DNA from: JAUYIV01 sp040882645 | GTDB lineage: Bacteria > Actinomycetota > Acidimicrobiia > Spongiisociales > UBA11373 | Direction: 5' to 3' | DNA: 64,000 nucleotides | Assembly (NCBI GenBank): GCA_040882645.1 | Contig: JBBEAX010000047.1 | Span: forward strand, 1-64,000 | In this document: piece after piece, positions 59,786 through 64,000 of the stretch | How positions within the stretch are numbered: position 1 is the first letter of the stretch | Layout: each line of letters begins with the position of its first letter | Made by a program: the position numbers and the translations under genes | Notes under the pieces: generated by a model | Database searches by the model: none | Told to the model about the DNA's origin: nothing | The model's input: only the letters and a program-made list of their open reading frames with translations

Positions 59786-60888
59786 CCCGAGGTGGTGATC
59801 GACCGGCCGGCCGGGAACACCGAGGTCCATGAGAGCCCGGCGGGTACGACCGCGGTGGTCCCGTCGGGCGAGACCAGCGTGAAGGGATCAAACAGGTCGT
59901 CCCGCTCCCAGGTCCCCTGCCACATCCGTCCGCGGGCGAACACCCAGGCGTCGCTGCTCCCCAACGTGTCGAGGGCGGGAACCGATTGTCCCTCGCCGGT
60001 GGGGGAGGCGGTGTATAGGCGGCTCTCGAGGATCACCAGGACATCGACGGCGATTTGAGTCAAGTTCCGATCTTCGTCCTGCACGTTGTGCACGAGGTTG
60101 TTCATGGTGCGGAGGTAGGTCCGTGTCTCAGCGTCGTATGTCCAGATGACACTCGTGCTGCCCGACCAGGAGAGGCGGATCTCGGTGGCGGTCGCCTCGG
60201 GATAGCGCCAGTCGTCGATGGCGAAGATATACTGCGCCGGATTATCCGTGTAACCCCGCGCGTCCGCTCGCGCCCGCAGCGTTTCGGTGTTCCCATACAG
60301 GTTGTGGGGTGCCGCGTGCAGCGACGTGCGGAACATCCCGGCGCTCTCGCCCAGTAGTCGCAGCCCGCGAGACGCCGTGAGGCTCTGGACCCAGGTCTGG
60401 CCGCCTGACATGAAGAGCGGTGCACCGGTTGGCAGGACTAGGGTCGAGTCGGTGGGACGCAGCGAACGGATGGGACCGAGCAACTCTGCCTCGTTGTCAT
60501 GGAACAGGGCAATGAAGCGGGTGAATCCGCCCTCGACCAGTGTCTCGATCATTGCATCGGCCTCCAGCAGGCCCGACTGCGGGATGGCTCCCGGGTGATT
60601 GTCGACCTTGACCGCAATGACGCTTCGGTCGAGCTTGAGAGTGTCCTCCGCGGGGAGTCCGTTGAGAGGCGAAGCGAACCCGACGGGGAACGTGGTGACG
60701 GTGGTCTCAGGCCCTGCGGTCGTGGTGGTCGGGGCGGTGGAGGTGGTGGTCGTGGGGGCAGTGGTCGTCGCTGGGACCGTCGTGGTGGGCACCGTAGTGG
60801 TGGTGGTGGGGGCAGCATCGCCCCCGCACGCCGTAGCCACCAGGGCGAGGGCGACCAGGAGCATCGAGAACTTGGAGAGTCGGGTCAT
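59782..60888 (-). CDS. DUF3048 domain lipoprotein
   Basis: A 368-residue lipoprotein: lipobox LVATAC, a Thr/Pro linker (about 30-70), then the DUF3048 domain with VIAVKVDNHPGAIPQSGL, ADAMIETLVEGGFTRFIALF and GPIRSLRPTD. This family (YerB-like) has no assigned activity. I placed the start at ATG 60888; earlier starts exist. It overlaps the amidase gene by four bases. Confidence 0.87.
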   Translation of the reverse strand: MTRLSKFSMLLVALALVATACGGDAAPTTTTTVPTTTVPATTTAPTTTTSTAPTTTTAGPETTVTTFPVGFASPLNGLPAEDTLKLDRSVIAVKVDNHPGAIPQSGLLEADAMIETLVEGGFTRFIALFHDNEAELLGPIRSLRPTDSTLVLPTGAPLFMSGGQTWVQSLTASRGLRLLGESAGMFRTSLHAAPHNLYGNTETLRARADARGYTDNPAQYIFAIDDWRYPEATATEIRLSWSGSTSVIWTYDAETRTYLRTMNNLVHNVQDEDRNLTQIAVDVLVILESRLYTASPTGEGQSVPALDTLGSSDAWVFARGRMWQGTWERDDLFDPFTLVSPDGTTAVVPAGLSWTSVFPAGRSITTSG

Positions 60889-60961
60889 CACGTCGGGCAC
60901 AGTAGTGACCATCCGGGCTTGCGAGGCTGGCCGCGGGCGTGGGGCGGCATTCACGCCGCGG

Positions 60962-61333
60962 CTACGGCCGTCCCACGGCGGCCAGGGGCCGGGGGTGGTA
61001 GCGGAGGATTAGTCGGGCGATCACCCGGTCGCGGGGGATGGCCCCCAGCGATCTGCTGTCGACGCTGCCCGCACCCGGGTGGTCGCCGAGGAGCCACAAA
61101 CCGGCTGAGCCCGGCGGAGGTTCCGCGACCCGTTTGACCACCTCGAACCCCGGCTGCATCTCGAAGACCACGACGTCTCCCACCCGGATGCCCCGCGGTC
61201 GCTTGACCGCGAGCACCCAGTCGCCGGGCATCAGCGCAGGGGTCATCGACTCTTCGGCGATCTCGAATCGGGTGAGCCGCAGGCTCAATGCGGCAAGCAC
61301 GGTGGCGCCGGCCGCTCGAAGGATTGAGGACAC
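60962..61333 (-). CDS. S26 signal peptidase-like NiSOD maturation protease
   Basis: A 123-residue S26 protease with one N-terminal hydrophobic helix. The catalytic Ser29 lies in EESMTPALMPGDWV, the general-base Lys67 in VVKRV, and the family GD..S.DSRSLG box near 90. It is the divergent neighbour of the NiSOD gene, 70 bp away, where such proteases remove the NiSOD propeptide to free the N-terminal His. GTG start. Confidence 0.88.
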   Translation of the reverse strand: MSSILRAAGATVLAALSLRLTRFEIAEESMTPALMPGDWVLAVKRPRGIRVGDVVVFEMQPGFEVVKRVAEPPPGSAGLWLLGDHPGAGSVDSRSLGAIPRDRVIARLILRYHPRPLAAVGRP

Positions 61334-61374
61334 GCGGGGCCTTCTGTAGCGCGCCGGGGCGAGTGTAGGGTGAG

Positions 61375-61388
61375 GTTTCGCGAGAAAC
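61375..61388 (+). promoter_or_regulatory. GNRA-type hairpin in the sodN leader
   Basis: GTTTC-GCGA-GAAAC is a perfect 5-bp stem with a GCGA tetraloop, a stable RNA fold, ending 15 bases before the sodN ATG. It could stabilise the message or control translation. Confidence 0.4.
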
Positions 61389-61403
61389 AGGAGACGAGCA
61401 GGG

Positions 61404-61790
61404 ATGTCGTTGCTGAAGCCGAAGCGCATCGCCCATGCCCATTGCGATCTGATGTGTGGGGTGTACGACCCGGCTCAGGCCCGGATCGAGGCCGAGTCGG
61501 TGAGGGCAATCGCCCAGAAGTACCAGGACTCCGATGATGAGGTCTTTCGCCAGCGCTGCGTGATCATCAAGGAGAAGCGCGCCGAGATGGTCAAGCACCA
61601 CCTCTGGGTGCTGTGGACCGACTACTTCAAGCCCCCCCATGTGGAACAGTTCCCCCAGCTCCACGATCTGTTCTGGAGAGCCACCAAGAAGGCGGGCGAC
61701 GCCAAGAAGTCGATGGACCCCGCAGTCGGCGACGAGCTGTTGGCCCTGATCGCCGAGATCGCCGAGATCTTCGCCGAGACGAAGAAGTAG
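61404..61790 (+). CDS. sodN: Nickel superoxide dismutase
   Basis: A 128-residue precursor; a 12-residue propeptide ends at A12 and the mature enzyme starts HCDLMCGVYDP. The nickel ligands are all there: His1, Cys2 and Cys6 of the mature protein (H13, C14, C18), plus Asp3 and Tyr9. The usual Pro at mature position 5 is Met17 here. The rest matches NiSOD (ARIEAESV, KEKRAEMVKHHLWVLWTDYFKPPH). Forms a hexamer in known cases. The dedicated protease gene is divergent. Confidence 0.95.
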   Translation: MSLLKPKRIAHAHCDLMCGVYDPAQARIEAESVRAIAQKYQDSDDEVFRQRCVIIKEKRAEMVKHHLWVLWTDYFKPPHVEQFPQLHDLFWRATKKAGDAKKSMDPAVGDELLALIAEIAEIFAETKK

Positions 61791-61810
61791 CGGCGGCCTG
61801 TGGCCGCCCC

Positions 61811-61838
61811 GCAATTCGCAATTCGCAATTCGCAATTC
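61811..61838. repeat. Heptamer array (GCAATTC), 4 exact units
   Basis: GCAATTC four times without change, downstream of sodN. Confidence 0.88.
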
Positions 61839-61880
61839 GACCGAGGGGCGATCGCGTACAGCCCTGACCCTGTGACTCTT

Positions 61881-61957
61881 GCGGGTAGCGGGCAGCGGGC
61901 AGCGGGTAGCGGGCAGCGGGTAGCGGGTCCCCGGCAGCGGGCAGCGGGAAGCGGTAT
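61881..61957. repeat. Heptamer array (GCGGGTA/GCGGGCA), 11 units
   Basis: Eleven 7-bp units, mostly GCGGGTA and GCGGGCA, the longest array in the window. It is the reverse-complement type of the left arm at 20587-20614. Confidence 0.88.
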
Positions 61958-61999
61958 ATTCGCCCGGCTAGCCGCACGAAGGCTCGTGCAACCTGAAGG

Positions 62000-62023
62000 G
62001 GAGCGGCGCTCTGGTGCCGCTCC
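62000..62023. terminator. Hairpin between convergent sodN and murJ
   Basis: GGAGCGGC-GCTCTGGT-GCCGCTCC is a perfect 8-bp stem followed on the plus strand by TTCTTC. It is a likely terminator for sodN and perhaps bidirectional. Confidence 0.6.
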
Positions 62024-62042
62024 TTCTTCGTCAACGGACCCC

Positions 62043-63656
62043 TCAGAGGTCGGACAGGGGCCGTTCTTCGGTGGTGGCTGGGGGTTGGAGGCGTGCCGCA
62101 GGCTGGCCGACGAGGTCGCGTCGCACCGGCCGGGGCAATAGCGCCACGGCCAGCAGCACCACGCCCCCGATGGCCACTGCGACGGCGTTGTTGAAGAAGC
62201 CGTCCAAGCCGAGGGTGTCGAGCACCCAGCGCGATACCAGCCACGCAGCCCCGCCGCCGACGGCGGCCAGCGGGAGGTTGCCGGCGAGGGTCTTCACCAC
62301 TGGCCACAGCTCACCGGTGCCGGTTCGTCGATACCAGACGATGGCGAGCCCGATCGTGTAGAGGGTGATCGCCAGACTCGAGGCGAGGGCGAGTCCCTCG
62401 ATGCCCATCGAGTCGTTGAGCGCCCAGTAGATCGGTACTGCCGCCACGGTCGCCGCGGTGCCGATCACCACCGGAGCCCACATCTCTTCCCTGGCATAGA
62501 AGCCCCGGGCCAGAATCTGTTGGATACCCCACATCGGCACGCCGATGGCGAAGACGACCACGGTCGCAGCAGTCGCAAGGGTGTCGGCCGGCTCGAAGGA
62601 GCCCCGCTCGTACAGTGCGCGCACCAGCGGGATCGACATCGCCATCAGGCCGGCTGCCGCGGCAAGGCTGAGCACGATCACGAAGCGCACCGCTCGCCCG
62701 ACGGCTGCGGCCAGCTCCCGGTGCTTCCCTTCAGCCGCGAGGCGGGCGAGGAAGGGGTAGGCGGCGACGCCGGCAGCCTGGGCGATCACCCCCACCGGCA
62801 CCAGCATCGTCTGCCGACCGAAGGTGAGCCAGGAGATACCACCGTTGGCGGTGAGCGATCCGAACGCCCGTCCCAACTGCTCGTCGAGCACGACGAGGGA
62901 TTGACCGAGCATGAGAGGAATCGCCAGCGCGAAGTAGCGCCGCACCGCCGGGTGCTTGCCGAGCCGGCCGGAGGGGAGCCGCAAGCCCTGACGGTGAGCC
63001 CCCCACCACTGGAGTAGGAAGATCCCGAAGAACGCCCCACCGAGTGCTCCCCAGGCGAATCCATCCGCCCCGGGATCGTCCTGGCCAAGAGCGCCGAGGA
63101 GGCCCCCCGCGATGATCCCGAGGTTGTAGACGATCGGACCGAGGGTCGGAATCACGAACTTCTCTCGGGCGAACTGCCACGCGGTGAACAGCTGGCCGAG
63201 GATGAAGAACACCTGCGCGGGCAAGACGATGCGGGTGAGCCGGGCGGCCTCGGCCACCTGCGCCTCGGTGAAGCCGGGCTCGATGGCCCGCAGCACCGGC
63301 TCCACGAATGGCATGGCGATCAGCACCAGCCCCCCGATGGCCAGCGTCAGGGGGCGGGCGATTGCCCAGAAGGCGTGGCGGGCGTCGTCCTCGTCCCCCG
63401 CGGCGAACCGTCTGGACAACAGGGGGATCAGGGTGATCGCCATGTATGCCCCGGCCAGGAGATAGTTGAGGAGGTCGGGGATGATGAAGGCGACGAAGTA
63501 CTCGTCGCCGGTGGCACCCGCCCCCAGGAGCCAGGCGAAGATGACCTGTCGCACCAGGCCCAGGATCCGGGAGAGGAGCACGCCGCCGGCCACGATCGCG
63601 GCGGCGATCCCCATGCGCCGGTAGAGCCCGTGGGGCGCCGGCCCGTCGACGGTCAT
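62043..63656 (-). CDS. murJ: Lipid II flippase MurJ (MVIN family)
   Basis: A 537-residue polytopic membrane protein with about 14 helices. The N-terminus has the family block AGGVLLSRILGLVRQ near residue 22, then GDEYFVAFIIPDLLNYLLAGAY. It flips lipid II across the membrane for peptidoglycan synthesis. A short Pro-rich C-terminal tail follows. The LysM gene upstream is on the same strand. Confidence 0.92.
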   Translation of the reverse strand: MTVDGPAPHGLYRRMGIAAAIVAGGVLLSRILGLVRQVIFAWLLGAGATGDEYFVAFIIPDLLNYLLAGAYMAITLIPLLSRRFAAGDEDDARHAFWAIARPLTLAIGGLVLIAMPFVEPVLRAIEPGFTEAQVAEAARLTRIVLPAQVFFILGQLFTAWQFAREKFVIPTLGPIVYNLGIIAGGLLGALGQDDPGADGFAWGALGGAFFGIFLLQWWGAHRQGLRLPSGRLGKHPAVRRYFALAIPLMLGQSLVVLDEQLGRAFGSLTANGGISWLTFGRQTMLVPVGVIAQAAGVAAYPFLARLAAEGKHRELAAAVGRAVRFVIVLSLAAAAGLMAMSIPLVRALYERGSFEPADTLATAATVVVFAIGVPMWGIQQILARGFYAREEMWAPVVIGTAATVAAVPIYWALNDSMGIEGLALASSLAITLYTIGLAIVWYRRTGTGELWPVVKTLAGNLPLAAVGGGAAWLVSRWVLDTLGLDGFFNNAVAVAIGGVVLLAVALLPRPVRRDLVGQPAARLQPPATTEERPLSDL

Positions 63657-63723
63657 GTTGGGTGACGCTAGCCCGGGTGAGGCGCCGGATCAGTCTCTGG
63701 ACCCGGCGCCCCACCCGGAGCGA

Positions 63724-64000
63724 TCACTTGGCGTTGGGGATCCGCAGCACCTGGCCGGGGAAGATCAGATCTGCGTCCTTGATCATCGGCTGGTTCGCCT
63801 CGAATATCTCCGGCCACTTCGAGGAGTCGTCGTAGTGCTTGGCGGCGATCTTGTTCAGGCTGTCGCCCTTTACCACCGTGTAGAAGACCGTCTTCGATTC
63901 TTCTGCGCGCTTCTGTCGGGCCTTGTACTCCTGGCGCAGGGCCTTGCGGTTCCGTTTTTGGTCGGCCCGCTTCTGCCTGTCAGCTTGAGCGGCTTCTGCC
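63724..64000 (-). CDS. LysM domain protein (5' part outside window)
   Basis: The last 92 codons of a gene running off the right edge. The visible part is a Lys/Arg/Gln-rich linker followed by a LysM module: VFYTVVKGDSLNKIAAKHY, then NQPMIKDADLIFPGQVLRIP at the C-terminus. LysM binds peptidoglycan GlcNAc chains. The N-terminal part is not seen, so the full function is unknown. Confidence 0.85.
   Translation of the reverse strand, partial: AEAAQADRQKRADQKRNRKALRQEYKARQKRAEESKTVFYTVVKGDSLNKIAAKHYDDSSKWPEIFEANQPMIKDADLIFPGQVLRIPNAK

Noticed and set aside
61881..61957. Possible CRISPR array
   Set aside because: Units are 7 bp with no spacers and no cas genes are present.

Overview
The window is one high-GC chromosomal stretch, densely packed with ATGA/GTGA start-stop overlaps and many GTG and TTG starts. 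Gene content points to Actinomycetota: a Rho with an Arg/Gly-rich insertion, a nickel superoxide dismutase with its own maturation protease, a MshB/Mca-type LmbE deacetylase, DUF3048 and DUF402 proteins, and the order rho-rpmE-DUF1385-prfA-prmC-sua5-glyA-atp. An Acidimicrobiia-like lineage is my inference and cannot be proved from sequence alone. A run of exactly 100 N at 30597-30696 shows a scaffolded draft assembly.

Layout. 0.3-20.6 kb is a housekeeping block: F6P-aldolase-type transaldolase, rho, rpmE, DUF1385, prfA, two divergently placed peptidases, prmC, sua5, glyA and the complete ATP synthase operon (atpZ/atpI-like, B, E, F, H, A, G, D, C). 20.7-22.5 kb holds a cNMP-binding protein, a SRPBCC protein and a candidate PD-(D/E)XK protein. 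22.5-35.6 kb is a metal (most likely copper) island. It contains a P1B-1 ATPase with a cupredoxin, an ABC exporter, a divergent MerR regulator, a two-component system with a Met/His/Asp repeat protein, and a CsoR-led thiol-redox operon (SHOCT, CsoR, glutaredoxin-like, CcdA, TlpA-like, Lgt-like). Three near-identical MerR-type promoters (TTGAC, 20-bp spacer with dyad, TACGGT or TACGTT) at 27959-27990, 35202-35233 and 36969-37000 tie the island together, with a CsoR-type operator at about 31486-31513. 35.7-46 kb looks like mannose and pentose-phosphate metabolism: GH130, GT4, PMM-like HAD, SPW-VKOR fusion, SDR, HAD, gnd, zwf, with fragments of a second zwf and of a mannose-isomerase-type cupin. 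46-64 kb is mixed: degenerate SRPBCC copy, lipoproteins, M23 peptidase, CapA, LmbE deacetylase, methyltransferase, two medium-chain dehydrogenases (one frameshifted), a divergent HisA, DUF402, KorAB, DUF3048-amidase, NiSOD with protease, MurJ and a LysM protein running off the end.

The most unusual features are these. (1) Many intergenic gaps carry short arrays of 7-bp repeats of several different sequences but a constant 7-bp period, often joined to a GGCC-bounded GCGAAGC-core palindrome. They resemble the heptanucleotide STRR elements known from cyanobacteria. (2) The metal regulon has three promoters of one type, one of which reads straight into a 14-bp perfect hairpin (a possible small RNA or attenuator). 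(3) The tandem 9-residue Met/His/Asp repeat protein is broken by the assembly gap. (4) A dehydrogenase gene is preceded by a strong promoter, a leaderless 16-codon uORF and a 9-bp hairpin ending at its start codon. (5) The HisA family member lacks the canonical catalytic Asp. (6) The NiSOD nickel hook has Met in place of the usual Pro.
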